Source: Gluconacetobacter takamatsuzukensis
GTDB lineage: Bacteria; Pseudomonadota; Alphaproteobacteria; Acetobacterales; Acetobacteraceae
Length of the DNA: 64,000 nucleotides
Assembly: GCF_014174275.1 (NCBI RefSeq)
Contig: NZ_JABEQK010000012.1
Location: forward strand, 47,436 to 111,435
Reading direction: 5' to 3'
Position numbers and translations under genes: made by a program. Every line of letters starts with the position of its first letter. Position 1 is the stretch's first letter. Below the pieces are notes generated by a model. That model ran no database searches. It was not told where the DNA came from and saw only the letters and a program-made list of their open reading frames with translations. Positions 33,793 through 43,021 of this stretch are shown here, piece after piece.

Positions 33793-35033
33793 CACGGGAC
33801 CCGTCGGGCGCGGAGACGCGCCCGCTCTATCTGGACTACCAGGCCACGACGCCCTGCGACCCGGAGGTGGTGGCGGCGATGATGCCGTGGTTCGCCGAGG
33901 CGTTCGGCAACCCGCACAGCGTCGACCACGCGATGGGCCGGCAGGCCCGCGACGCGGTGGAGGATGCGCGGGCCGAGGTCGCATCGCTGCTGGGGGCGGA
34001 CGAGCGGGAAATCGTGTTCACCTCCGGCGCTACCGAGGCCAACAATATCGCCATCAAGGGCGCGGTGCGCCATCTGGCGGCGCGGGGCGACGGGCGGCGG
34101 CGCGTCGTCACCGTGGCGACCGAGCATAAATGCGTGCTGGAATCGGTGCGCGACCTGGCGGCGGAGGGGTTCGAGCCGGTGATCCTGCCGGTGGGGGCGG
34201 ATGGGCGGCTGGACCCGGCGGTGCTGCGCGCGGCGCTGGCGGTGCCGACCCTGCTGGTCAGTATCATGGCGGCGAACAACGAGACCGGCGTGCTGCACGA
34301 CCTGGCCGCCCTGGCGCCGGAGGTGCGCGCGGCGGGCGCGCTGCTGCACAGCGACGTGGCGCAGGCGGCGGGCAAGGTGGCGCTGGATGTGCGGGCGATG
34401 GACCTCGATCTCGCCTCGGTCTCGGCGCACAAGCTGTATGGGCCCAAGGGCGTGGGGGCGCTGTATGTCCGCCGGCGGCCGCGCGTGCGGCTGGCCCCGC
34501 TGTTCTCGGGCGGTGGGCAGGAGCGGGGGCTGCGCTCGGGCACGCTGGCGACGCCGCTGCTGGTCGGGTTCGGCGTCGCCTGCCGCATCGCGCGCGGGGT
34601 GCGGGTGGAGGAAGCGCGGCGGATGGCCGGGCTGCGCGACGGTTTTCTGGCCCGCATGATGGCGGCCATGCCGGGCCTGGCCGTCAACGGGTCCATGGCG
34701 CACCGGCTGCCGGCCAACCTGAACCTGCGCTTCCCCGACGTGCGGGCGCTGGATGTGATCGCGCGGGCGCCGGACCTATGTGTTTCGACCGGATCGGCCT
34801 GCTCGTCGGCCGAACTGGTGCCGTCCTATGTGCTGAGCGCGATGGGGCTGGACGCCGACGAGGCCGCGCGGAGCTTGCGTCTGGCGGTGGGACGCTATAC
34901 CTCAGCCGCCGATATGGATCGTGCGGCGGCGATCCTGTGCCGGGCGGTGGCGGATGCGCGCGCGGCGGGGGACGCCGCCGCCCTCCACCCCACTGATGAT
35001 GACACGGCCAGGATAGCAGAATGCCGCATATGA
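33789..35033 (+). CDS. Cysteine desulfurase, second of two paralogues (IscS-like)
   Basis: A 414-residue paralogue of the preceding enzyme and closer to classical IscS/Nif[80 protein letters not shown] lysine in [43 protein letters not shown], and catalytic loop [21 protein letters not shown]. The start overlaps the upstream stop (ATGA), and the end overlaps the ferredoxin gene by 13 nt, so the four genes are one tightly coupled operon. Of the two enzymes this is the better candidate as general sulfur donor. Confidence 0.95.
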   Translation: MTRDPSGAETRPLYLDYQATTPCDPEVVAAMMPWFAEAFGNPHSVDHAMGRQARDAVEDARAEVASLLGADEREIVFTSGATEANNIAIKGAVRHLAARGDGRRRVVTVATEHKCVLESVRDLAAEGFEPVILPVGADGRLDPAVLRAALAVPTLLVSIMAANNETGVLHDLAALAPEVRAAGALLHSDVAQAAGKVALDVRAMDLDLASVSAHKLYGPKGVGALYVRRRPRVRLAPLFSGGGQERGLRSGTLATPLLVGFGVACRIARGVRVEEARRMAGLRDGFLARMMAAMPGLAVNGSMAHRLPANLNLRFPDVRALDVIARAPDLCVSTGSACSSAELVPSYVLSAMGLDADEAARSLRLAVGRYTSAADMDRAAAILCRAVADARAAGDAAALHPTDDDTARIAECRI

Positions 35034-35335
35034 TTTTCGTCGAGCATGACGGAACCCGCCGCGAGGTCGACGCACCGCTCGGCCTGTCGGTTCTGGAAAT
35101 CGCCCACAAGCACGGGGTGGACCTGGAAGGCGCGTGCGAGGGTTCGCTGGCCTGCGCCACCTGCCACGTCGTGGTCGACCCCGAATGGGCGCCGAAGCTG
35201 GCCGAGCCGACCGAGGACGAGGAAGACATGCTGGACCTGGCCTTCGGCCTGGAAAAGACGTCGCGCCTCGGCTGCCAGATCGTGATGACCGAAGCCCTGG
35301 ACGGGCTGGTCGTGCGGCTGCCCCGCACGGCCTGA
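35021..35335 (+). CDS. fdx: [2Fe-2S] ferredoxin, Isc (adrenodoxin) type
   Basis: A 104-residue ferredoxin with the vertebrate-type cluster motif C39-x5-C45-x2-C48 and C85 ([15 protein letters not shown] ... SRLGCQIV). Sequence features such as [24 protein letters not shown] and [16 protein letters not shown] are those of Isc-system ferredoxins, which supply electrons for iron-sulfur cluster assembly. The ATG at 35021 has AGGA seven nt upstream and overlaps the desulfurase end by 13 nt; an ATG at 35030 would give an ATGA overlap but is far from the ribosome site. No scaffold or HscAB genes are in this window. Confidence 0.94.
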   Translation: MPHMIFVEHDGTRREVDAPLGLSVLEIAHKHGVDLEGACEGSLACATCHVVVDPEWAPKLAEPTEDEEDMLDLAFGLEKTSRLGCQIVMTEALDGLVVRLPRTA

Positions 35336-35357
35336 ACCAACGGAAGGAACCCGCCCC

Positions 35358-36425
35358 ATGCGGATCATGGTCGCCATGTCCGGCGGCGTGGACAGCAGCG
35401 TGGTCGCCGCGCGCCTGGTGGCCGAGGGCCACGAGGTGGTCGGCGCGACGTTGCAGCTCTATGATTCGCGGGCCAGCGCGCGCAAGGGCGCGTGCTGTGC
35501 GGGGCGCGACATCCACGATGCGCGCCGCGTGGCCGACCGGCTGGGCATTCCGCATTACGTGATCGACGCCGAAAGCCGGTTCCGCGAGAGCGTGATCGAG
35601 ACCTTCGCCGATGCCTATGCCGGGGGCGAAACCCCGGTGCCCTGCGTGGCCTGCAACCAGGGCGTGAAATTTACCGACCTGCTGGGCATGGCGCGCGACC
35701 TGGGCGCCGATGCGATGGCGACCGGCCATTACGTCCGCCGCATCGAGGGGGCGGAGGGGCCGGAACTGCATCGGCCCGTCGATGCCGCGCGCGACCAGTC
35801 GTGGTTCCTGTTCGCGACCACGCGCGCGCAACTGGATTTCCTGCGTTTTCCGCTGGGCGACATGCCGGACAAGGACGCGGTGCGGGCCGAGGCCGAGCGG
35901 TTCGGGCTGGAGGTGGCGTCCAAGCCCGACAGTCAGGATCTGTGCTTCGTCTCCGACGGGTCCTATGCCCAGGTGGTCGAGAAGCTGCGCCCCGAGATGG
36001 CGGGCGGCGGCGAGATCGTGGATGCGGCCGGGCAGGTGGTCGGCCGGCACGAGGGCGTGACTCGCTTTACGGTCGGGCAGAGCCGCCGGCTGGGCAATGC
36101 CGCGATGCGCGACGGCGAACGGCAGATGGTGGTGGGGATCGAGCCCGCTTCCCGCCGCGTGGTCATCGGCCCGCGCGCGGGCGGCGCGGTGCGTGAATTG
36201 TCCTTGCGCGACATGAACTGGCTGATCGCCCCGCCCGAGGGGGAGTTGCGCTGCATGGTGCAGATCCGCGCGCGGGAAGAGGTGCGGGCGGCAACGGTGC
36301 GGCGGACGGAAGACGGTGCCAGCGTGGTGCTGGACGAGCCGGCGATGCCGGCGCCGGGGCAGGCCTGTGTGCTGTATGACGGCAGCCGGGTGCTGGGGGG
36401 CGGGTTTATCCGCCGGCACACGTAA
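35358..36425 (+). CDS. mnmA: tRNA-specific 2-thiouridylase MnmA
   Basis: Enzyme that thiolates uridine 34 in Lys, Glu and Gln tRNAs using sulfur relayed from a cysteine desulfurase; 355 residues. The PP-loop is [12 protein letters not shown] (SGGVDSS at 8-14). The two catalytic cysteines fit C99 ([12 protein letters not shown]) and C196 (SQDLCFV); [13 protein letters not shown] and the C-terminal barrel ([10 protein letters not shown]) are intact. It follows two cysteine desulfurases and a ferredoxin in one operon, which gives a direct sulfur source. A T-rich multi-hairpin element follows 4 nt after the stop. Confidence 0.96.
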   Translation: MRIMVAMSGGVDSSVVAARLVAEGHEVVGATLQLYDSRASARKGACCAGRDIHDARRVADRLGIPHYVIDAESRFRESVIETFADAYAGGETPVPCVACNQGVKFTDLLGMARDLGADAMATGHYVRRIEGAEGPELHRPVDAARDQSWFLFATTRAQLDFLRFPLGDMPDKDAVRAEAERFGLEVASKPDSQDLCFVSDGSYAQVVEKLRPEMAGGGEIVDAAGQVVGRHEGVTRFTVGQSRRLGNAAMRDGERQMVVGIEPASRRVVIGPRAGGAVRELSLRDMNWLIAPPEGELRCMVQIRAREEVRAATVRRTEDGASVVLDEPAMPAPGQACVLYDGSRVLGGGFIRRHT

Positions 36426-36429
36426 GGAT

Positions 36430-36550
36430 CTTCTTTTTCTGAAGAAAAAGAAGCAAAAAGACTTTGATTCGTTAAGGATCCTCGCGTGCCCTCGGCACAA
36501 GGATCCTGAACAGATAAGAAGTTTTTTGGTTCTTTTTTTCAAAAAAGAAC
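36430..36550. repeat. Compact element of three consecutive hairpins (terminator-like)
   Basis: Hairpin 1: CTTCTTTTTCT (36430-36440) and AGAAAAAGAAG (36443-36453), perfect. Hairpin 2: AGGATCCT (36475-36482) with AGGATCCT (36500-36507) outside GTGCC/GGCAC (36486-36498). Hairpin 3: GTTCTTTTTT (36529-36538) with AAAAAAGAAC (36541-36550), perfect. The base composition contrasts sharply with the surroundings. It follows mnmA and precedes a GST gene on the same strand, so it may end the sulfur operon; its layered symmetry also resembles a dispersed repeat. Confidence 0.7.
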
Positions 36551-36575
36551 AAAGACTCTCGCGAAGGGACCCACC

Positions 36576-37244
36576 ATGGCGGACGGCAAACTCTATATCG
36601 GCACCAGGCGGTATTCCTCCTGGTCGCTCCGTGGCTGGCTGGTCGTGCATCTGGCGGGGCTGGATGTCGAGGAGGTGGTCATTCCGCTGGCCGGCGGTGG
36701 CGGCACGACGGCGATCAAGGCGGTCTCGCCCAACGGGATGGTGCCCTATCTGGAACATCGCGGCGCGCGGGTGTGGGAAAGCCTGGCCATCGGCGAATAT
36801 TGCGCCGAGATCACACCCGCCCTGTGGCCGGCGGATCGGCTGGCGCGGGCGCATGCGCGCAGCATCGCCGCCGAGATGCATGCCGGCTTCCGCCCACTGC
36901 GCATGGCCATGCCGATGAATCTGGGCCGCCACGGGCGGCCGTCGGCGGATGGGCTGGCGGACGACGTAAAAGCCGATATCGCGCGGATCGACGCGCTGCT
37001 GTCCGAGACACGGGCGGCATACGGGCAGGGCGGCCCGCATCTGTTCGGTGCCGAGTTGACGGTGGCCGATGCGATGTTCGCGCCGGTGATCGCCCGGTTC
37101 CTGTCCTATGACGTCAAGCTGTCGACGGCGGCGGCCGATTATGCCGCCCTGCTGCGGGCGCACCCGCTGATGGTGCGCTGGTACGACGATGCGGGCCGCG
37201 AGCCGGAGGCATGGCGGCTGGAGCGGTTCGAAACCCTCGCCTGA
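36576..37244 (+). CDS. Glutathione S-transferase family protein
   Basis: A 222-residue protein with an N-terminal thioredoxin-like domain (LYIGTRRYSSWSLRGWLVVHLAGLDVEEVVIPL ... VSPNGMVPYLEHRGARVWESLAIGEYCAE) and an all-helical C-terminal domain (FGAELTVADAMFAPVIARFLSYDV). The catalytic residue is most likely one of the serines in RYSSWS, as in many bacterial GST-like proteins. N-P-x-G-x-V-P with S/N variation forms the glutathione-binding turn. AAGGGA precedes ATG 36576. Substrate is unknown. The glycosyltransferase gene begins 16 nt after its stop, so the two may be co-transcribed. Confidence 0.9.
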   Translation: MADGKLYIGTRRYSSWSLRGWLVVHLAGLDVEEVVIPLAGGGGTTAIKAVSPNGMVPYLEHRGARVWESLAIGEYCAEITPALWPADRLARAHARSIAAEMHAGFRPLRMAMPMNLGRHGRPSADGLADDVKADIARIDALLSETRAAYGQGGPHLFGAELTVADAMFAPVIARFLSYDVKLSTAAADYAALLRAHPLMVRWYDDAGREPEAWRLERFETLA

Positions 37245-37260
37245 ACGGGTGGTGGCGCGC

Positions 37261-38346
37261 ATGGCGCCGGTCCTGACCGTGCTGCCGCCGCGCGAGCGCT
37301 TTGCGCCGGGGCAGGCGGGGGCGATCGGCCTGCTGGTGCATCGGCTGGCGGGGCCCGGCGATATCGTGGTGGGCCCGCCGGTCGCGGCCCCCTTTGCCGA
37401 TGTGGCGTTCCGGGCGGCTTCTTCGCCGCGCTGGGCGCTGTGGCCCCGCAGCGCGGCCGGGTGCTATGCGGCGGCCGTGGCGAGGGTGGTGCGCCAGGTG
37501 CGGCCGGCGCTGGTCGAAATCCATAACCGGCCCGATATCGCCCTGGCGCTGGCGCGGCGCTTCCCCGGCCTGCCGATCAGCGTGACGCTGCATAACGATC
37601 CGCGCGCGATGCGGGGCGCGGCCTCGCCGGCCCGGCGGGCCGCGCTGGCACGGCGCATGCAGGTCGTCGCGGTGTCGGACTGGGTGCGGCAATGCTTTGC
37701 CGAGGGGCTGCCCGATGCCGCGGTGGCGGTAATGCCCAACTGCATCGACATCGCATCCTTGCCCGCACCCGTGCCGATGGCGGCGCGCGACCGGACGATC
37801 CTGTTCGCCGGCCGGGTGGTGGCGGACAAGGGGGCCGATGCGTTCGTCGCCGCCTGCGGGGCGCTGCTGCCGCACCTGCCGGGCTGGCGGGCGTGCATGA
37901 TCGGGGCCGACCGGTTCGGCGACGATTCGCCCGAAACGCCGTTCCTGCGCACGCTGCGGCCCGCCGCACGGGTGGCGGGGGTGGAGATGGCGGGGTACCG
38001 GCCGCATGATCGGGTCTTGGCCGAAATGGCGCGGGCCGCGATCGTGGTGGTGCCCAGCCGCTGGGCGGAGCCGTTCGGCCTGACGGCGCTGGAGGCCATG
38101 GGCTGCGGGGCCGCCTTGGTGGCCTCGCCCGTGGGCGGGCTGCGGGACCTGGTGGGCGATGCGGCCATCCTGGCGCCGCCCGACCCGGTCGCCGGGCTGG
38201 CGGCGGCCATCGGCGCGCTGGCGGCCTCGCCGGGGCGGCGGGCGGCGCTGTCGGCGCTGGGGCGGGCACGGGCGGCGTCGTTCGATTGCGTGGCGGCCCG
38301 GGCCCGGCTGGCCGATCTGCGCCGGGCCGCGATCGCTGCCCGCTGA
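37261..38346 (+). CDS. GT4-like glycosyltransferase
   Basis: A 361-residue GT-B enzyme of the group 1 (GT4) type. The N-domain carries VVRQVRPALVEIHNRPDIALALARRFPGLPISVTLHNDP and the C-domain VAVMPNCIDIAS, ILFAGRVVADKGADAFVAACGAL, and the diagnostic VVPSRWAEPFGLTALEAMGCGAALVASPVGGLRDLV (E-x7-E motif for nucleotide sugar binding). It therefore transfers a sugar from an activated donor, probably to a surface polysaccharide; donor and acceptor cannot be told. Possible starts are ATG 37261 (used) or the GTGs at 37249/37252. It is an isolated glycosyltransferase, no polysaccharide cluster being nearby. Confidence 0.88.
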   Translation: MAPVLTVLPPRERFAPGQAGAIGLLVHRLAGPGDIVVGPPVAAPFADVAFRAASSPRWALWPRSAAGCYAAAVARVVRQVRPALVEIHNRPDIALALARRFPGLPISVTLHNDPRAMRGAASPARRAALARRMQVVAVSDWVRQCFAEGLPDAAVAVMPNCIDIASLPAPVPMAARDRTILFAGRVVADKGADAFVAACGALLPHLPGWRACMIGADRFGDDSPETPFLRTLRPAARVAGVEMAGYRPHDRVLAEMARAAIVVVPSRWAEPFGLTALEAMGCGAALVASPVGGLRDLVGDAAILAPPDPVAGLAAAIGALAASPGRRAALSALGRARAASFDCVAARARLADLRRAAIAAR

Positions 38347-38438
38347 CAGGGCAGGGGTTTCCGTCACGCGGGGGATGGGATGGAGGCGCGGGGGCGCCTA
38401 TATGCTGGGACAACGATCGACGATGGACAGGAGACGAC

Positions 38439-39425
38439 ATGTCTGAGACCCAAGCGGCGACCGGCGACGGGCTGGTGCCGGTCACGGTGCTGACCGGCTT
38501 TCTCGGTGCCGGCAAGACGACGCTGCTCAACCACATCCTGACGGCCGAACACGGGCGGAAATACGCCGTGGTGATCAACGAGTTCGGTGAGCTGGGCGTG
38601 GACAACGACCTCGTGGTGGATGCCGACGAGGAAGTGTTCGAGATGAACAACGGCTGCATCTGCTGCACCGTGCGGGGCGACCTGATCCGCATCCTGGGCA
38701 GCCTGATGAAGCGGCGCACGAAGTTCGACGGTATCATCGTCGAGACCACGGGCCTGGCCGACCCGGCACCGGTCGCGCAGACCTTCTTTGTCGACGAGGA
38801 CGTGCGCGGCAAGACGCGGCTGGACGCGGTGGTGACGGTGGTCGATGCGCTGAACATGGTGCAGACGCTGGAGGAAAGCCCCGAGGCGGTGAACCAGATC
38901 GCCTTCGCCGACGTCATCATCCTCAACAAGACCGACCTGGCGGACGAGGCGACGCTGGCCGCCATCGAGGCACGGATCCGCACCATCAACCCGGTGGCGC
39001 GCCTGCATCGCGCCCAGCGCGGCAACGTGGCGCTGGCCGAGGTGCTGGACCAGGGCGGGTTCGACCTGGCGCGAGCGCTGGAACACGCGCCGCATTTCCT
39101 GGAAGACACCAGCCATTCGCACGAGGAGAACGTGACCTCGGTCTCCTACGTGGTGGAAGAGCCGCTGGATGCCGCGAAATTCCAGGCCTGGATCGGCGCG
39201 GTGCTGCAGGAGCAGGGGCCGGACATCCTGCGGGCCAAGGGCATCATGAACTATGAGGGCGAGGACCGGCGCTTTGCCTTCCAGGCCGTGCACATGATGG
39301 CCGATGGCGGCTTCATCGGGCCGTGGAAGGACGGCGAGAAGCGCGAATCCCGGCTGGTGATGATCGGCCGCAACCTCAACCGCCCGCGCCTGCGTCGCGG
39401 TTTCGAAAGCTGCCGCGCACGATGA
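38439..39425 (+). CDS. COG0523/CobW-family GTPase, metallochaperone (first copy)
   Basis: A 328-residue G3E GTPase. Walker [10 protein letters not shown] (20-28), the metal-binding C73-I-C75-C76 in NNGCICCTVRGDL, Walker B ETTGLADPAP, NKTD base-recognition motif and a CobW C-terminal domain with a His-rich stretch (DTSHSHEENV) before it. Family members insert or deliver Zn, Co or Ni. The stop overlaps a WD40 protein start by 4 nt (ATGA), a pairing common in alphaproteobacteria. No Zur-type palindrome is visible in the 92 nt upstream, in contrast to the second family member at 48-49 kb. GGAGACGAC precedes the start. Confidence 0.93.
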   Translation: MSETQAATGDGLVPVTVLTGFLGAGKTTLLNHILTAEHGRKYAVVINEFGELGVDNDLVVDADEEVFEMNNGCICCTVRGDLIRILGSLMKRRTKFDGIIVETTGLADPAPVAQTFFVDEDVRGKTRLDAVVTVVDALNMVQTLEESPEAVNQIAFADVIILNKTDLADEATLAAIEARIRTINPVARLHRAQRGNVALAEVLDQGGFDLARALEHAPHFLEDTSHSHEENVTSVSYVVEEPLDAAKFQAWIGAVLQEQGPDILRAKGIMNYEGEDRRFAFQAVHMMADGGFIGPWKDGEKRESRLVMIGRNLNRPRLRRGFESCRAR

Positions 39426-40498
39426 CGGGGATGAGGACCGAGGGCGGGGCTCCGGCCGGGCTGCTCGAACGGCGGGGTGCCACGCGCACGCTCGACGGGC
39501 ATGTGATCGGCTGCGTGGCGTCGCGCGACAGCAGCCAGTTCGCCTTCGCGACCGCCGAGGGAGACGTGGTGCTGGCGGCGCGCGCGGATTTCGGCAATGC
39601 CGCCGCCTGGCAGGTGCAGGCGGTGCATGACGGCGCGATCCTGTGCCTGGCGCCCGATGCGGCGCCGACCGGCTTTTTGACCGGCGGCGACGATTCCACC
39701 CTGCGCCGCATCGGCGCGGACGGGGCGGTGACCGACCTGGTGCGCGGCCGGCGCTGGGTGGAGCATGTGACGACGTGGATCGATGCCAAGGGCACCCCGA
39801 AATCGGGCATCATCGCCTTTGCCTCGGGCAAGCAGGTGGAACTGCGCGATGCCGCCGGCACGACGACGCTGAAGGTGCTGGAGCATCCGTCGACCGTCAG
39901 CGGCGTGACGTTCGACGCCAAGGGCAAGCGGGTGGCGGCGTCGCATTATAACGGCGCGTCGATGTGGTTCGTGCAGGCCAAGGTCGACACGCCCCGGCGG
40001 CTGGACTGGAAGGGCAGCCATACCGGCATCATCGTCCACCCCGGCGGCGACGCGCTGGTGACCAGCATGCAGGAAAACGAGCTGCATGGCTGGCGGCTGG
40101 CCGACGGGCACAATATGCGCATGAGCGGCTATCCGGCCAAGGTGCAGTCCATGGCGTTCTCGCGCACCGGCAAGTGGCTGGTGACGGGCGGGGCCGACAG
40201 CGTCGTGATGTGGCCGTTCTTCGGCGGCGGCCCGATGGGCAAGGCGCCGGTCGAACTGGCGGGCATGCCCGGCGTGATCTGCCGGCGCGTCGCGTGCCAT
40301 CCGGTGCACGAGATCGTGGCGGCGGGCTTTGCCGACGGCACCATCCTGCTGGAGGACGCGGCGGCGCAGAAGGTCCTGCCGGTGCGCGATGCCGGTGGCG
40401 GCGCGATCTCGGCACTGGCCTTCAGCCCCGACGGCACCGGCCTGGCATTCGGGACCGAGGACGGGGCGATCGGGATCGTCGACCTGGCGGCGCGCTAG
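39422..40498 (+). CDS. WD40 repeat protein paired with COG0523 GTPase
   Basis: A 358-residue beta-propeller made of WD40-like repeats, for example TRTLDGHVIGCVASRDSSQFAFATAEGDVVLA, VQAVHDGAILCLAPDAAPTGFLTGGDDSTLRRI, HPSTVSGVTFDAKGKRVAASHYNGASMWF and AISALAFSPDGTGLAFGTEDGAIGIVD. No signal peptide or enzymatic motif is present, so it is likely a cytosolic scaffold. It is translationally coupled (ATGA) to the metallochaperone GTPase and may be its partner. Its TAG stop overlaps the convergent chloride-channel stop within CTAG, so the two genes share four bases. Confidence 0.9.
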   Translation: MTGMRTEGGAPAGLLERRGATRTLDGHVIGCVASRDSSQFAFATAEGDVVLAARADFGNAAAWQVQAVHDGAILCLAPDAAPTGFLTGGDDSTLRRIGADGAVTDLVRGRRWVEHVTTWIDAKGTPKSGIIAFASGKQVELRDAAGTTTLKVLEHPSTVSGVTFDAKGKRVAASHYNGASMWFVQAKVDTPRRLDWKGSHTGIIVHPGGDALVTSMQENELHGWRLADGHNMRMSGYPAKVQSMAFSRTGKWLVTGGADSVVMWPFFGGGPMGKAPVELAGMPGVICRRVACHPVHEIVAAGFADGTILLEDAAAQKVLPVRDAGGGAISALAFSPDGTGLAFGTEDGAIGIVDLAAR

Positions 40499-41904
40499 GC
40501 GCGGTCGGAGGCGGCGGGGGCCGGCAGGGCACCGCCGCCCGAGCCCGCGGCCGGCGTCTCGGCCGGCGGCGGCGGCGCGTGCTCGACCACCGAGAGGAAT
40601 TTCTCGGCCAGCGCGCTGTAGAGCGAGCGCGGGCAGATCATGCGCGAGACACCGTAGGCGAGGAACGACGTGGCCAGCAGTGCCAGCGTGACCTGCTGGT
40701 TGTCCGACATTTCCATCACGATGACGCTGGCGGTCAGCGGCGCCTGCACCACGGCCGAGAAATAGGCCACCGTGCCCAGCAGCACCACCGCGCCCGGCGT
40801 GGTATGCGGCAGGAACTGCGCCACCCAGCCGCCGATCCCCGCCCCGATGGCCAGCGAGGGCGCGAACAGCCCGCCGGGAATGCCCGAGCAGTAGGACACG
40901 ATGGTGGCGATGTATTTCAGGATGAAGAACGAGGCCGGATAGCTGGTCTGCCCGGCAATGATCTCGCGCGCCTGGATATAGCCCGTGCCGTAGGTGATCC
41001 CGCCCGAGGCCAGCCCCAATATGGCCAGCACCAGCCCGCAGCACGCGGCGAAGGCGATGGGCCGGCGCGCCACGAACTGGCCCAGCGCGCCGGGCAGGCC
41101 CTGCGAGGTGCGGATCAGGATGGCCGAGAATACGCCGCCGCTGATGCCGCCCAGGATGCCGCAGGTCAGCACCGCGATCCAGCTGATGCCGATCGGCACC
41201 ACGACGTCGGTATGGCCGAAATAGGTATAGTTGCCGACCAGCGCGATGGCGGTGACGCCCGACAGGATCACGCCCGTCAGCATCGTGCCGCTGGTGCGCT
41301 GTTCGAACGAATGGCTCAGTTCCTCGATGGCGAACACGATGCCGCCCAGCGGCGTGTTGAAGGCCGCCGACACGCCCGAGGCGCCGCCGGCCAGGATCAG
41401 CCCGCGCCGGACGCTGACCGTGGACAGGTTCAGCCACCGCCCGAACCCGTGCATGATCGCGGCGCCCACCTGCACCGTCGGCCCTTCGCGCCCGATCGAG
41501 GCACCGGCCAGCAGGCCCAGCGTGGTCAGCAGGATCTTGCCGAAGGCGATGCGCAGCGACAGCAGCCGGTCGACGATGGTGAAATTTTCCAGATGCAGCG
41601 CGGCGATGGTCTGCGGAATGCCCGAGCCCTGGGCGCCGCGGAACCATGTGCGCGTCAGCCAGGTCGACAGCGCCAGCCCGGCCGGCGTCAGGGCCAGCAT
41701 CACCCACGGGTCCCACGCTACCAGCCGGTCGCACAGGGCAGAGGCCCTGTCGGCGGAAGTTGCGAAGCCGACGGCGACCAGCCCCACCACCACCGATGCC
41801 GTCCAGTACACGATCTTGCGGCGCCACTGCGCCGTCGTGACCCGGGCGGAACGGCGCAGATGTCGCATATGGCGGATGCGCAGCTCGGTCAGGTCGGTCT
41901 TCAT
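40495..41904 (-). CDS. ClC family chloride channel/antiporter
   Basis: A 469-residue membrane protein with the ClC selectivity signatures: GSGIPQTIAAL, GREGPTVQVGAAI (the external gating Glu is present), GIPGGLFAPSLAIGAGIG, and a C-terminal membrane segment with QAPLTASVIVMEMSDN. The tail is Pro/Gly/Ala-rich and lacks CBS domains. The family comprises Cl-/H+ exchangers and channels, including acid-resistance exchangers, which would suit an acid-producing bacterium, but that is inference. The ATG at 41904 gives a cytosolic N-terminus with a basic stretch (RIRHMRHLRRSARV). The 3' end shares CTAG with the WD40 gene. Confidence 0.93.
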   Translation of the reverse strand: MKTDLTELRIRHMRHLRRSARVTTAQWRRKIVYWTASVVVGLVAVGFATSADRASALCDRLVAWDPWVMLALTPAGLALSTWLTRTWFRGAQGSGIPQTIAALHLENFTIVDRLLSLRIAFGKILLTTLGLLAGASIGREGPTVQVGAAIMHGFGRWLNLSTVSVRRGLILAGGASGVSAAFNTPLGGIVFAIEELSHSFEQRTSGTMLTGVILSGVTAIALVGNYTYFGHTDVVVPIGISWIAVLTCGILGGISGGVFSAILIRTSQGLPGALGQFVARRPIAFAACCGLVLAILGLASGGITYGTGYIQAREIIAGQTSYPASFFILKYIATIVSYCSGIPGGLFAPSLAIGAGIGGWVAQFLPHTTPGAVVLLGTVAYFSAVVQAPLTASVIVMEMSDNQQVTLALLATSFLAYGVSRMICPRSLYSALAEKFLSVVEHAPPPPAETPAAGSGGGALPAPAASDRA

Positions 41905-42108
41905 CGGCGGGGTGTCCGGGACAATGGCGGCCCGGGCCGGGGTGGCCCGGGGGGCGAATGCAGTCTGTACCCGCCCTTTACTCCGTACGGGCCGGATATT
42001 TCCACAGGAACCGCTCACATCTCCCCGACCGGAGGCGGAGGCTGTGTTGTCCCTGACACAACGGAACTTCCGCGGCGGCTTCGAATGCGGCGCCGTCGCG
42101 GCCGCCCG

Positions 42109-43017
42109 TTATGCCGGGATCGCGATCCCGCAATGCTTGGCCTTGCGGTCGGGTTCGACATGGATGTGGATCAGCGCGTCGCCGATGCGCGCGCGCAGCG
42201 CGGCCTCGATCCGGTCGCAGATCTCGTGCGCGGCATCGACGCTCATGCTGCCGGGGACGACCAGGTGAAACTCCACGAAGGCCATGGCGCCGACGATGCG
42301 CGCGCGCAGGTCGTGCGCCTCGATGGCGCCCCGGCCGCTGGCGGCGATGACCTGGCGGATCGCCTCCAGCGTGTCGGGGTCGGGGGCCTCGTCCATCAGG
42401 GCGGCGATCGACTCGCGCATCATGCCCCAGCCCACCCGCAGCACGTTCAGCGCGATCAGCCCGGCCAGCAGCGCGTCGATCCACGGCCAGCCGGTCAGCG
42501 GGATCAGGATGAAGCCGCCGACCAGGCCGATGGTGGTCCATACGTCGGACATCACATGCTGGCCGGCGGCGACCAGCGTCGGCGACCGCTTCGCCCGGCC
42601 CGCGCGCAGCAGCACCAGCGCCCAGGCCAGGTTCAGCACGCCGGCCGAGCCGTTGAGCAGGATGCCGGACAGCGGCGCGTCGGGCATGCTGGGATGCTGC
42701 CAGTCGATCCAGGCTTCGCGGCCGATGACCAGCGCGGTCATCAGCACCAGCACGCCCTCGGCCACGGCGGAAAGATATTCGGCCTTGTAATGGCCGTACG
42801 TATGGTTCTCGTCCGGCGGCAGGCTGGCGATATGCAGCGCCCACAGGCCGGTCAGGGCGGCGACGACGTTGATGATCGTCTCGATCGCATCGGAATAGAG
42901 CGCGATCGAGCCGGTGACGCGCCAGGCGGCATATTTCAGGCCCAGCGCCGCAATGCTGACGCCGAGGCTGGTCCAGGCCAGCGCGGTCTTGCTGATATCG
43001 GGCATCGTGACGGGCAT
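42109..43017 (-). CDS. Cation diffusion facilitator, FieF-like type
   Basis: A 302-residue CDF metal/proton antiporter with six membrane helices and a ferredoxin-like C-terminal domain (DLRARIVGAMAFVEFHLVVPGSMSVDAAHEICDRIEAAL). TM2 has YSDAIETIINV (an SDAxE-type motif instead of the H-x3-D of zinc CDFs) and TM5 has HVMSDVWTTIG, so the metal site differs from that of the neighbouring CDF. The conserved Y-G-H-Y-K-A-E-Y loop follows TM2. The ATG at 43017 is 4 nt after the stop of the upstream CDF gene; the two are co-transcribed and presumably handle different metals. Confidence 0.9.
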   Translation of the reverse strand: MPVTMPDISKTALAWTSLGVSIAALGLKYAAWRVTGSIALYSDAIETIINVVAALTGLWALHIASLPPDENHTYGHYKAEYLSAVAEGVLVLMTALVIGREAWIDWQHPSMPDAPLSGILLNGSAGVLNLAWALVLLRAGRAKRSPTLVAAGQHVMSDVWTTIGLVGGFILIPLTGWPWIDALLAGLIALNVLRVGWGMMRESIAALMDEAPDPDTLEAIRQVIAASGRGAIEAHDLRARIVGAMAFVEFHLVVPGSMSVDAAHEICDRIEAALRARIGDALIHIHVEPDRKAKHCGIAIPA

Positions 43018-43021
43018 GGGC

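Noticed and set aside
37225..37244. GGTTCGAAACC-like tRNA T-arm signal
   Set aside because: It is inside the coding end of the GST gene and has no accompanying tRNA arms.
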